Assembly: GCA_963711635.1 (NCBI GenBank)
Contig: CAVQEZ010000004.1
Coordinates: forward strand, 310,001 to 374,000
DNA from: CADEED01 sp963711635
GTDB lineage: Bacteria; Pseudomonadota; Gammaproteobacteria; Steroidobacterales; Steroidobacteraceae
Length of the DNA stretch: 64,000 bases
Reading direction: 5' to 3'
Below the pieces are notes generated by a model. That model was not told where the DNA came from, did not search any database, and saw only the letters and a list, made by a program, of their open reading frames with translations. Position 1 is the first letter of the stretch, and every line of letters starts with the position of its first letter. The translations under genes were made by a program, and so were the position numbers. Positions 8,113 to 17,700 of this stretch are shown here, piece after piece.

Positions 8113-10154
8113 ACCTTCACCACCCCGAAGCCGCGCAGGCTGACGTGGCCCGGCACTTCATTCAGCGACAGCACGGAGAGATTCGGCACCAGCCGCTCGG
8201 TGAAACGGCGCACGTGGCGACGCAGCGTCGGCGGACACAGCAGCACCGGCCGCACATTGGTGCGTGCCATGCGATCGGCCTCCTCGGACAGCTTGCGCAA
8301 CACCTGCTCGGCCACGCGCGGATCCAGCACCAGCGCGGATTTTTCCTCGATGGTGCGGATGGCGCTGCTGATGGTCTGCTCGACACCGGAGTCGAAGGTC
8401 AACACCTGCATCTCGCCGCGTCCGTCGGTGATCTGCTGGCAGATGACGCTGCCGAGCCGCTCGCGCACGTGTTCGGTCAGCATGTCGGCGTCCTTGACGC
8501 GGCCGCCGAAGTCGGCGAGCACTTCGAGGATGGCTTCCACGTTGCGGATCGGCACGCGCTCGCGCACCAGGTTCTGCAGCACGCGCTGCAGATCGCCAAA
8601 GGACAGCGTCTTGGGGAACAGGTCGTCGACCAGCGCCGGCTGCGCCTCGCGAACGCGCGCGATGATTTTTTCGGTCTCCGCGCGAGTGATGAAGTTGGGC
8701 GCGTTCTGGCGCAGCACCTCGGACACATGCGTCAGGAACACCATGGCCGCGTCCACCACCGTGTAGCCGCCCGACCGCGCGGTGGCGCGCGCCGGCTCGC
8801 CGATCCACACCGCCGGCAATCCGTAGGCCGGATCCATGGCCGTGACACCGTCGAGCGGCGGACGCGTGCCGCCCGGGTTGATGGCCAGCAGCCGGTCGGG
8901 ATACACCTCGCCGTCGGCCACGCGCGAGCCGAAGATGCGGATCTCGTAGCGCGTCGGCGCCATGCGCTTTTCATCGCGCACGCGCACCGGCGGCAGCACC
9001 ACGCCCATGTCGAGCGCGTATTGCTTGCGGATCGAGCCCAGCTTGTCGGCCAGTAGTTTGCCTTCTTCACCGACCAGGCTGATCAGCTCGCTGCCGATGG
9101 TGATTTCCACCGGATCGACCTTGAGCGCCTTGTAGAGATCGTCGCTCTCGCCGGGCGCCTTGCTGTCGGTGGCGGCCTTGTCCGGTTCCGTGGCGGCCGT
9201 TCCCTTGCGATGCGCCATCCAGAACAGCGCCGCCATGCCCGCCGCGATCAGGACCACGGGCAACAGTGGCAGGCCGGGCATGAATGCCAGCGCACACAAC
9301 ACCACCGCAACGATGGCGATCACGCGCGGGTACGACATGACCTGCCTGGCGACTTCCTCGCCCAGGCGCGCATCCGAAGCCGCGCGCGTGACGATGATGC
9401 CGGTGGCCGTGGCGATGATCAGCGCCGGCACCTGCGTCACGATGCCGTCGCCCACGGTCAGCAGCGTGTAGGTGGACAGCGCCTCGCCCCAGGCCATGTC
9501 GTGTTGCGCCACGCCGATGGTCAGGCCGCCGATGATGTTGACCAGGATGATCAGGATGCCGGCGATGGCATCGCCCTTGACGAAGCGCGACGCACCGTCC
9601 ATCGCGCCGTAGAAGTTGGCCTCTTTCTCGATCTGCTTGCGACGCTCACGCGCCTCGTTCTGGTCGATGAGGCCCATGTTCAGGTCCGCATCGATGCTCA
9701 TCTGCTTGCCGGGCATGGAATCCAGCGTGAAGCGCGCCGCGACTTCGGCGACCCGCTGCGCACCATTCGTGACCACCACGAACTGCACGATGATCAGCAC
9801 CAGGAACACGATCAGGCCGATCACGTAGTTGCCGCCGACCACCTGGTTGCCCACCGCCGCGATCACGTGGCCGGCGTTGGCTTCCGAGAGAATCAGGCGC
9901 GTGGCGGCGATGTTCAGGCTCAGGCGGAACAGCGTCGCCACCAGCAGCAGAGACGGGAACGTGGAGAACTCCAGTGGCCGGCCCATGTAGAAGGTCAGCA
10001 GCAGGATCAGCAGCGCGAACGAGAAGTTCGCGATCAGCAGGAAATCCAGCAGCCCCGGCGGGATGGGCGCGAACAGCACCAGCAGGATGCCGCCCAGCAG
10101 GGCCACCAGTGCCAGCTCGGTCTGCTCGCCGAAAAAGCGCTTCCAGAAACTCAT
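8109..10154 (-). CDS. flhA: Flagellar export apparatus protein FlhA
   Basis: FlhA is the large inner-membrane subunit of the flagellar type III export gate. The protein is 681 residues. The ATG at 10154 overlaps the flhB stop (ATGA) and gives the usual N-terminus MSFWKRFFGEQTELALVALL. About eight membrane segments occupy the first 330 residues, with family motifs MPGKQMSIDADLNMGLIDQ and GAMDGASRFVKGDAIAGILI. The cytoplasmic half carries PAVWIGEPARATARSGGYTV and the ending HVSLRGFGVVKV. Confidence 0.97.
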   Translation of the reverse strand: MSFWKRFFGEQTELALVALLGGILLVLFAPIPPGLLDFLLIANFSFALLILLLTFYMGRPLEFSTFPSLLLVATLFRLSLNIAATRLILSEANAGHVIAAVGNQVVGGNYVIGLIVFLVLIIVQFVVVTNGAQRVAEVAARFTLDSMPGKQMSIDADLNMGLIDQNEARERRKQIEKEANFYGAMDGASRFVKGDAIAGILIILVNIIGGLTIGVAQHDMAWGEALSTYTLLTVGDGIVTQVPALIIATATGIIVTRAASDARLGEEVARQVMSYPRVIAIVAVVLCALAFMPGLPLLPVVLIAAGMAALFWMAHRKGTAATEPDKAATDSKAPGESDDLYKALKVDPVEITIGSELISLVGEEGKLLADKLGSIRKQYALDMGVVLPPVRVRDEKRMAPTRYEIRIFGSRVADGEVYPDRLLAINPGGTRPPLDGVTAMDPAYGLPAVWIGEPARATARSGGYTVVDAAMVFLTHVSEVLRQNAPNFITRAETEKIIARVREAQPALVDDLFPKTLSFGDLQRVLQNLVRERVPIRNVEAILEVLADFGGRVKDADMLTEHVRERLGSVICQQITDGRGEMQVLTFDSGVEQTISSAIRTIEEKSALVLDPRVAEQVLRKLSEEADRMARTNVRPVLLCPPTLRRHVRRFTERLVPNLSVLSLNEVPGHVSLRGFGVVKV

Positions 10155-11233
10155 GGGCGCACCTCGTATTCGGCGAGGCCGCGGCGTTTCGCATCCAGGT
10201 CGGCGTAGATGCGCGCCACGTCGACGTAGCAATCGGCGGGAATGGCCTGGCCCAGCGCACCGATGCGGAACAACTGCCGCGCCAGTCCGCGGCGCTGGTA
10301 GATGGGTATGCCGTGGCGGCGCGCCAGCGCGCGCATCTCTGCGGCCCACGAATCCGCGCCGCGCGCCAGCAGCACCGGCGCGGACATGCTGCCGCGTTCG
10401 TAGCGCAACGCGATGGCCAGGTGTTCCGGGTTCGTGATCAGCACGTCGGCCTCGGGCACGCGCTTCACCGAGGCCGCCTGCTTGAGGTTTTCGCGCTGCA
10501 GCTCGCGCAACTTGGCGCGGATCAGCGGGTCTCCCTCGCGGCGCTTGACCTCTTCCTTGAGCTCGCGCCGGCTCATCATCATGTCGTTCTTGAATTTATG
10601 GCGCGTGTACATGAGATCGAGCAGACCGATCAGCACCAGCGCCATCCCCAGGCGGAACATCAACGCCACGGCGTTATGGCCGAACCACTCCTGCACCAGC
10701 GCGCCGTCGGACGACTGTGGCACCAGCAACTGCGGCCATAGCGCGAAGAAGAACGCCACGGCCACGCCGCCCAGCACCAGCAGCTTGAGCAGGCTCTTGA
10801 AGGCTTCGAACAGCATCTTCTTGTTGAAGACGCGCTTGAAGCCGGCCACCGGGTTGATGCGCTCGCCCTTCGGCTTCAGCGGATGGAACGAGAAGATAGG
10901 CCCGGTCTGCACCAGGTTCGCGAGCACTGCCAGCACCACGCCCACCAGCAACACCGGCGCCACCAGCGAGACGAAGGAGCCGACCAGGCCGGCCATCCAG
11001 CCGCTGTTGCTCAGGCTCACATCGAGGTCGGCGGAGCTCACGAACAGGTCCCGCGCGAGCTGTCCCAGCTCACGCCAGGCCGAGGCACCCCAGATCATCG
11101 CCAGGGTCAGCAAGCCCGAGATCATGATCAGCGAGTTGAAATCCAGGCTCTTGGCCACCTGGCCCTGCTTGCGCGACTCCTCCAGCTTGAAGGGCGTCGC
11201 CTGTTCGGTGCGGTTCTGTTCCTTTTCAGCCAT
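10151..11233 (-). CDS. flhB: Flagellar export switch protein FlhB
   Basis: FlhB is the membrane-bound substrate-specificity switch of flagellar export. The 360-residue protein starts MAEKEQNRTEQATPFKLEES, has four membrane segments, then the linker MMSRRELKEEVKRREGDPLI and the cytoplasmic domain with VLITNPEHLAIALRYERG. The self-cleavage motif is usually N-P-T-H; here it reads N-P-E-H, keeping the cleaved Asn-Pro pair. The ending is typical. The start overlaps the fliR stop by eight bases. Confidence 0.96.
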   Translation of the reverse strand: MAEKEQNRTEQATPFKLEESRKQGQVAKSLDFNSLIMISGLLTLAMIWGASAWRELGQLARDLFVSSADLDVSLSNSGWMAGLVGSFVSLVAPVLLVGVVLAVLANLVQTGPIFSFHPLKPKGERINPVAGFKRVFNKKMLFEAFKSLLKLLVLGGVAVAFFFALWPQLLVPQSSDGALVQEWFGHNAVALMFRLGMALVLIGLLDLMYTRHKFKNDMMMSRRELKEEVKRREGDPLIRAKLRELQRENLKQAASVKRVPEADVLITNPEHLAIALRYERGSMSAPVLLARGADSWAAEMRALARRHGIPIYQRRGLARQLFRIGALGQAIPADCYVDVARIYADLDAKRRGLAEYEVRP

Positions 11234-11990
11234 GGACGACTGACTCCCAGAACCGCCACGTGGATTCGAACAGCGCGGTCAGCACGGCACCGGCGAACTT
11301 CACCGACAGCGCCAGCCCCATGAGGCCCAGCACGATCTTGACCGAGAAGCTCAGCACGAAGACATTGAGCGTCGGCATGCTGCGCGACATCACCGCCAGC
11401 GCGATGTCGGCCAGCAGCAGCGAGAGCATGACCGGCGCGGCCAGCGCCAGGCCGAACGTGAACATCGCGCCCGAGAACTTCAGGTGCTCGGCCAGATCCA
11501 GGTCGAGCGCCAGCGTGCCGGGCGGATAACGCTCCACCGACAGCGCCAGTGCGCGGATCAGCACGTGATGGCCATCGATCGCCAGGAATACCGCCACCGC
11601 CGCCATGCCGAAGACGGTGCCGATCAGCGGCGCCGGCACCTGGGTGGTGGGATTCAGCACCGCGGCCGCGCCGTAACCCAACTGCACGTCGAGCACCCGG
11701 CCCGCGAGCTGCGTCGCGGCGTAGGCCACGAGAAAACCGAAGGCCAGGCTCGCGCCGAGCAGCAGCTCACCCAGGGTCGCGACGGCCAGGTCCACGGCGT
11801 CGCCCATCGGTGGCATCGACACCGGAACGGCGAGGATCAGGAAGGCGGCCAGCCCCAGCGCGATGAACGCGCGCACCGGGCCGGGAATCTGCGAGGGACC
11901 GAACACCGGCGTCAGCATCGTCGCGGCAGCGATGCGCGCCGCCAGCAGCAGCGTTCCGACCAGCCAGGCGAGATCGATGCTCAGCGTCAC
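11226..11990 (-). CDS. fliR: Flagellar export gate protein FliR
   Basis: FliR is a membrane subunit of the export gate. The GTG start at 11990 overlaps the fliQ stop (GTGA) and yields a 254-residue protein, the family's usual length, beginning VTLSIDLAWLVGTLLLAARI. Conserved stretches include LTPVFGPSQIPGPVRAFIAL, LLLGASLAFGFLVAYAATQ and the ending AGAVLTALFESTWRFWESV. There are six or so membrane segments. Confidence 0.94.
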   Translation of the reverse strand: MTLSIDLAWLVGTLLLAARIAAATMLTPVFGPSQIPGPVRAFIALGLAAFLILAVPVSMPPMGDAVDLAVATLGELLLGASLAFGFLVAYAATQLAGRVLDVQLGYGAAAVLNPTTQVPAPLIGTVFGMAAVAVFLAIDGHHVLIRALALSVERYPPGTLALDLDLAEHLKFSGAMFTFGLALAAPVMLSLLLADIALAVMSRSMPTLNVFVLSFSVKIVLGLMGLALSVKFAGAVLTALFESTWRFWESVVHG

Positions 11991-12262
11991 AGGTACTCCG
12001 GGATGTTCGAGATCAACCGGATGGCGTATTCGCTGAGCACGCTCAGCATCCAGCCGCCGAGCACGAGCAGCACCGCGGCCGCGGCAATGAGCTTGGGAAC
12101 GAAGGTGAGCGAGGACTCCTGGATCTGCGTGACGGTCTGCAGAATGCTGACCAACAGCCCGACGGCCGTGGTGATGCCGATGAGCGGCGCCGCCAGCTTG
12201 ATCGCAGTCCACAACATGTCTGCGGTCATGGCCAAGGCCATGTCCGAACCGAGATCGTTCAT
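11987..12262 (-). CDS. fliQ: Flagellar export gate protein FliQ
   Basis: FliQ is a small hairpin membrane subunit of the export gate. The 91-residue product has two membrane segments, and between them the conserved TAVGLLVSILQTVTQIQESS and LTFVPKLIAAAAVLL. It appears to be the first gene of the operon. A GGGGA ribosome site lies before the ATG. fliP, which usually precedes fliQ directly, is not upstream here. Confidence 0.95.
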   Translation of the reverse strand: MNDLGSDMALAMTADMLWTAIKLAAPLIGITTAVGLLVSILQTVTQIQESSLTFVPKLIAAAAVLLVLGGWMLSVLSEYAIRLISNIPEYL

Positions 12263-12566
12263 CCCCGATTTCCCTGACTTTGTTATTTCGTCCGCTGAAA
12301 GCTAAACCGGCATCGCAAAGACAGGAGTTATGTCTCTTGCGGGTTCGGTGTCGCCTTCGTCAGTAGCATCTGACGGGTCGGAGTAAATCGTGACAACGAT
12401 AAATTACGCAATGATGCGTATCTGCGCGAACGCATCCGAAATGCGTATGGCTCGAATTGGACAGCGCGTCGCTTGTTGTTAGGCGGAATTGACCGGAAGC
12501 CGGCCAGAATCAAAAATTTACGCGCGAGAAGGCGTGCACGTTTCAGGGCTGGTGTCACGGCCGCGG
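12263..12566. promoter_or_regulatory. Leader region of the flagellar operon
   Basis: About 300 bases without a convincing gene separate fliQ from the TPR gene. The stretch is clearly richer in A and T than its neighbours, as expected for a promoter region. I looked for sigma-28 and sigma-54 consensus sites on the minus strand and saw no clear match. The main promoter of the operon is expected here by position only. Confidence 0.45.
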
Positions 12567-12614
12567 AAAAACTGACAGGGAAAAATATTTCTTTTTGCGG
12601 CCGCGGGCTGTCAG
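12567..12614 (-). terminator. Possible terminator of the TPR gene
   Basis: On the minus strand CTGACAG is followed by a GC-rich block, a short A/T stem, then CTGTCAG and TTTTT. It begins 29 bases after the TPR gene stop. The outer stem is only seven pairs with a long, partly paired loop, so this is a moderate call. Confidence 0.5.
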
Positions 12615-12642
12615 ATAACCGTCGATCACGACATGCGTGAAA

Positions 12643-13782
12643 CTACGGCCGGCGCGACTGCCGCAGCATGGCCGCGAAGCGCGGGCCATGACCGGGCACC
12701 GTCTCGATGAGATCCGCCAGCATCTTGCGACTCTCGTCGGCCGATCCCGCCAGCAGCGTGGTGGCGAACCTGGCCGCCATGCCATTGCGGTCGAGACGCT
12801 CGGCGACCTTGATGAGGCGCTCGGCTTCTTCGCGCTTGCCACGCATGGCAGCGATGACGGCGAGACTGCCGTGCGACTCGCTGAAATTCGGGTCCATCTC
12901 GAGCGCGTGCTTGAATACGCTTTCGGCCTTGTCGATGTCGCCGCTGAACAGGTGCGCCCAGCCGAGCGAATGCCACGAGCCGATGTGCTCGCCCATGGTC
13001 TGTAGCCCGCGCTCGAACTGCTCGATGGCGCGCTTGAAGTCGCGCTCGCCCATCGAGAGCAGACCCAGGCCGAGCCAGGCACGCCCGTTGGCGGGATGCA
13101 GCTCGACCACGCGGTCGTATGCGGCGCGCGCACGCGCCCCGTCGAGCTCGAGCGAGCTCAGCGTGCCGCTGGACAGGAGCGCATCGACATTCGACGGATT
13201 GCCGGCGAGAGCGAGGTGCGCGTAACGCGTCGCCTTGCGCGCGTCGTTGGCATCGATGTAGAGCAGTGCGGCGGTTCCCGCGAGATCCGGATCCGACGCG
13301 ATGAGCGTGGCGTTTGCGTCCGCGATGACCACTGCGGCGTCGATCTCCGCGACATGGTGCAGCGTGCGCAGCAGCAGCCGCAGCTGGCCGGGCGAGCGTT
13401 CGCCGGCGTCGTAGCCGGCCTGCAGGAACGGTTTCGCCTCGGCGAATCGGCCGAGCATGAACAGGCACAGCCCGGTGTTGAACCGCACGCCCGGGATCGA
13501 ACCGTCGAGGGACTGCAGCGAGCCCAGCGCGGCTTCGAAGTCCCTGAGTCCGATGAGCGCGGTGGCGCGGTCGAACTGGGCCTCGGGATCGGCGGGGGTG
13601 TCCGCGAGCCGGCTTTCCGCAAGCTCGCGTAAATACTGGAAATCTCCGGCTGCGACGGCGGTGTCGACCACATCCCGGCGCAGGCGCTGGTTGTCGGGCT
13701 CGGCCGCCAGGAAACGACGCAGGCTGGCGAGCCGCATGGAGGCGGCGGCGCGGGCGTCGGTGTGGAGTTGGGTTGCAGTCAT
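12643..13782 (-). CDS. TPR-repeat protein
   Basis: The gene encodes about 379 residues made almost wholly of tetratricopeptide-type helical pairs. Examples are GRAWLGLGLLSMGERDFKRA, HSLGWAHLFSGDIDKAESVF and SHGSLAVIAAMRGKREEAER, at about 34-residue spacing. TPR arrays mediate protein-protein contacts; the partner cannot be told. I see no signal peptide, so it is probably cytoplasmic. The ATG at 13782 gives MTATQLHTDARAAASMRLA; longer forms start at non-ATG codons. It lies upstream of the flagellar operon on the same strand and could serve flagellar assembly or glycosylation, but this is only by location. Confidence 0.8.
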   Translation of the reverse strand: MTATQLHTDARAAASMRLASLRRFLAAEPDNQRLRRDVVDTAVAAGDFQYLRELAESRLADTPADPEAQFDRATALIGLRDFEAALGSLQSLDGSIPGVRFNTGLCLFMLGRFAEAKPFLQAGYDAGERSPGQLRLLLRTLHHVAEIDAAVVIADANATLIASDPDLAGTAALLYIDANDARKATRYAHLALAGNPSNVDALLSSGTLSSLELDGARARAAYDRVVELHPANGRAWLGLGLLSMGERDFKRAIEQFERGLQTMGEHIGSWHSLGWAHLFSGDIDKAESVFKHALEMDPNFSESHGSLAVIAAMRGKREEAERLIKVAERLDRNGMAARFATTLLAGSADESRKMLADLIETVPGHGPRFAAMLRQSRRP

Positions 13783-14073
13783 CCCTGGTGATCTGTCGCG
13801 AGGCGACGAAATCTGACGGCTCCACTGGTTGCGCAGGTTTCCGCCGCGCAAATGCTCAGGTAGCGGACGATGCCCCCATCATCGTAATACCGACGATCAA
13901 ACGAACGTCCGGATTCGACATCTTGTACCGGCTGTCGTGACGGTCCTCTTCGTACGGAGTGCCCAGCGCCTCGTGGACCTGCATGAGTCATGCCGTTCTT
14001 CAGTCCGAAGGGTAATTCGCAGTATTGCGTTGCGCCGCTTCGTTGGCTGAGTGTGGATCTGCAACGTCACCAC
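13779..14073 (-). CDS. Small frameshifted gene after the RHS toxin, candidate immunity protein
   Basis: Immediately downstream of the RHS gene, GAGGAGG at 14079-14085 is followed after five bases by GTG at 14073. Joining three frames gives about 95 residues. The pieces include QYCELPFGLKNGMTHA, VHEALGTPYEEDRHDSRYK and RSFDRRYYDDGGIVRYLSI. The GMTxxxVxxALGxPY pattern followed by YYDDxGxVxxL resembles small BamE/SmpA-type lipoprotein folds. Its stop overlaps the ATG of the TPR gene. Location after a polymorphic toxin is the usual place for an immunity gene. The two frameshifts and the function are inferred. Confidence 0.45.
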
Positions 14074-14233
14074 GACATCCTCCTCGACAGGAGAATCCGC
14101 TGCCTTCGCCTCTGGATCCGACGTAGCGCCACAGGGGCGGTCATCGAAGACATCCTCAGCTGATGCGTTTCGATGGCGCTACCACGGCCGGATATCGGCT
14201 CGCTTGCCGAGAAGCAGGCTGATCGGATATCAG

Positions 14234-14720
14234 TCAGCTCACGCCGACCGGACCTGCAATTTCCAGATCTTCTGAAGTAATTGTTGATGCCGTCTTTCGT
14301 AGACAGCTGGTTGAAGAGAATGCGATTGCGCTGGTTGAGAATATCGAACAACCTCCTTAGGTCATCGGGATTGTAGCCATAACGAGTGGCATTTCGCAGG
14401 TGTACGTCCTGGGTCGCAGGAAGGCGCGGCACTACAAGTCTCGCGAATCCACATCGATCCGCGCGGGCTTGTTCTTGTGTAACCAGGTACGGCCAGCCTT
14501 GTGAAGGTCGTCGGAGATCACCGCCGTGTGGTGCTGTCGCGCAGCGCTTCGGCCTCGTCGATCGACAGCTTCCGATTCGAGGTGCCGTCGACGTTTCGCC
14601 TGATCTCGCGCCTGCGACGCCATGTGATCGCCGGTGAGCATGTCACCGACGACCTGGCGCTCCACGCTTTCGCCGTACGTGACCACTTCGAGATCCCGGA
14701 TGGGCGGCTTCGCTCCACTC
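14234..14720 (-). other. C-terminal toxin-like tip of the RHS protein
   Basis: After the RHS linker come the fragments EVVTYGESVERQVVGDMLTG and TGDHMASQA, then SNRKLSIDEAEALRD, VISDDLHKAGRTWLHKN and, in a further frame, YGYNPDDLRRLFDILNQRN ending EDLEIAGPVGVS. A GDHxxSxA motif followed by a Leu/His-rich LHKAGRT motif recalls the variable C-terminal tips of RHS proteins. I cannot name the toxin family or its target from sequence alone. The invariant His and Asp of GDH are candidates for catalysis. Confidence 0.5.
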
Positions 14721-17700
14721 GCCGCGGCGATCTCCGCATCGGCAACGTCATCGGCGACTCCGGCACCCGGCGCTCTGCCCGGGCGTGCCGGCCTTGAACG
14801 TGCTCCACGCATCGCCAACCGCCATCCATCCACTTGCCGATCGCGCGGCCGACGCCCGGCGCGAGACCCAGCGCAGCGGACGCGCCCAGTTCGATCCAGT
14901 CGACTCCGTGTCGTCCGTAAACACCCTCGGTGCTCGCATGGATGGCGTTGTCGATCGCCTGGACGGCGCCGTCTCCCGCGACTCCTGCAAGCGGGCCCGC
15001 GATCCAGATCGAGGCGCCGAGGCGACGCAGTCCGGCGAACGCCAGGTTTCCGACACCGATGCCGCCCGCGCCGGACAGCGACGTGAGCTGGAAGTCCATG
15101 AGCGTCTTGCCGAGGTCCGGAACCTGCAGCCAGGGATTTTCCGGATCCTTGATGTAGGCGAGCATGCGCAGGTGCGACGCCGCGCCTCTCGTTGCCGCGA
15201 TCGTTGAGCCAGGCATTCAGCTCGCTGTTCATCACGGCGTCGATCGTCGCCATGTCGCGATTGGCGATCTTCTGACCGACCTCGCCGAGGAACTGCGAGA
15301 TGAGCAGCTGCTCCTCGGTCTTGCCACCTGCTGCAGCCAGCGTGTCCAGGCGCGCATTCAATCCACCGAACGCGCCACCGGTCAGCTCCATCTCGGTGGA
15401 AAGCTTCTTCGGGACGAATTCGCCGCGATTGCCGGCACGCACGTCGACGTGGCCGTCGAGATAGATGAAGCGCCGTCCACCCGGAATGTCCACCACCGCC
15501 AGCGGTTGCGGGGTTTCTCCGGACTTGCGTGACTGCCAGCGCATCGTGCGCGAGGGGTCCGCGAAGTTCGGCATATCCGACGCCTTCACGTCCACTTCGC
15601 GAGTCGCGCTGACGACGATCTCCTCCATCTGCTCGTCGGGGCCCGTGATCGGCTCGATCTCGACGACTCCCCGCTTCGGATTCACGGTGAGGTCGTCGGC
15701 CCGGCGCCCCGCCGTCACGATGACTTCGTTCAGCTCATCGTCGGCAGCCGCCGTTGCGGCAGGCTTGTGGCCCGCGGCCACGTCGGCAGGCTTCGTCGGC
15801 CCATGAAGGTTCTTGACGATGCTGTTGCCGAGCGCCGTGCCGAAGGCATCCGTCACGATGCTGATCGCATCGAACTTGCCGCCGAAAGTGGCGCGCACGA
15901 CGGAGCTCCGCGAGGCCGCTCGCGATACCGCGACCGAAATCACCTGCAAAGGATTTTCCGGCATTCGCTCCACTCGACGTCCACTTGCCCATCTGCGCCG
16001 AGGCAGCTCCGGCCGCGGCTGACAACGCCACGTCTCGCCAGCTGAACGATTTCTGGAGCCCGAGCGCCATGCTTGCGCCCTGCGTGATGGCGCTGCCGAG
16101 CGCGCCGCTCACGAGTCCGTTGGCAAGCGGATTCGTGATTCCCATGCCACTCACGGCCGGCGCAACCGACGCACCGACGCCGCCGGCAATACCGGCCATC
16201 GCCACCGCGTCCCAGTTGAAGCTTTCCTGCAGTCCCGTCGCGATGCCGACGCCCTGAGACACGGCGCTGCCCGCCATGCCGGAGATCACGCCCACGAAGA
16301 ACGCGCCCATCGGTCCCGAGAACATCGGGCCGAGGTAGTAGCTGACGATAATCGTCACCACGATCGCGATGATCGTCAGGATGATCTGGCCGAGCTTGCC
16401 GCAGCGCATGTCCGGCTTCGGCGGCGTCGTGTCGATGAACGACGCCTGCTTGTCGCCGATCGCATCCTCGAGGCTGAACGGCTTGAACACGTCGCTGGTG
16501 TTCGACAACGAGTAGACGCTGGTCGGAACGCGGAGCGTCGATCCGGGCGGCAGCGCGGCATCCGGATCGGTGAGGCCGTTCTCCTCCGCCAGCAGATACC
16601 AGAGGCCTGGATCACCGAAGATGCGCGCGGCCACCTTGCGCAACGTGTCGCCTTCCTGCACGACGATGTCGCTCGTCGACGCGGGCGGGTACTGGCCCGA
16701 CACCGGCGTGTAGTTCACGTCGAAGTTGGCCTTGAACTCGTTCGAAGGCGAGCTCGCGCTCGTGGAATTCAGCTGGCCGAAGCTGCCGAGATACTGGCCA
16801 TCAAAGTGGAAGAAGTGCTGCGCGCGCATGTCATTGACGTTGCCGGCCGTCGCGCGTCCGAACGCCGCCGTGACCGCGGCCTCGTTCGCGAAGTCGCCTT
16901 CGATGGACGTGATGGCCTGGCCCTGCATGTTGTTTGCGAGATGCCGGTTCTGCCGTCCCGCCTGCGCGCGCGAGTCGTACAGCTTCACCACGTCGTTGTT
17001 GGCGTCGTAGACGCGCTCCAGCGAACCATAGGCGCGGTCGGGGTCACCGTCCTCCTGGCGGAACTGGATGTTGACCTGCTGCACCGTCAGTAGATAGGTG
17101 TCCGCGGCCTTGTACTGGTTGGCGTACTGGTACCACTCCCAGACGCTCTCCACTCCGCTGCTGTTGCGGAACGTCTGCATGTAGTAGCCGGTCTGCGTGC
17201 CCGCGGCGTCCAGGTAGAAATCCGTGCGCGACTTGCGAGGGCCGGAACCGTCCGCGTTGAAGCGGACCTCCTGGGCGACGAGCCGGCCGTCGTCGTCGTA
17301 GATGTACTCCGTGCGGTTCGCCGGATCCGCCGGCGTCCCGGTGTACTTGACCTGGTACTTCATGCGCGACGCGCCGTCGTACTCGCGGCGCTCGAGACGC
17401 GTGGCGCCTGCCCAGATCTCGCGCAGCCGTCCCGCGCCGTCGTAGTAGTACTGCCCGTTGTCGCCGGGGCCGCTTGCCGACGTGCGCTGACCGAGGTCGT
17501 CATAGCCGAGGACGATGCCCTGATTGGGCGTAGCGCCGATCGTGCCGCTTTCCGAGTTGTAGACGCCCTGGCTCAGCGTCACGCGATTCATCTCGTCGTA
17601 CTTGTAGAGGAGCACGTCGGTCTTCGACGCCAGCTCGTGATTGAGATAAACCGCGTGAATGAGTGTGCGGTTACCGTGCGCGTCGTACCGGTAGTTCAGC

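Noticed and set aside
8103..9056. Long plus-strand frame opposite flhA
   Set aside because: His/Arg-rich antisense shadow; flhA is complete and conserved on the other strand.
12328..12558. 76-codon minus-strand frame in the flagellar leader region
   Set aside because: Arg-rich with no motif or ribosome site, in an AT-rich regulatory stretch.
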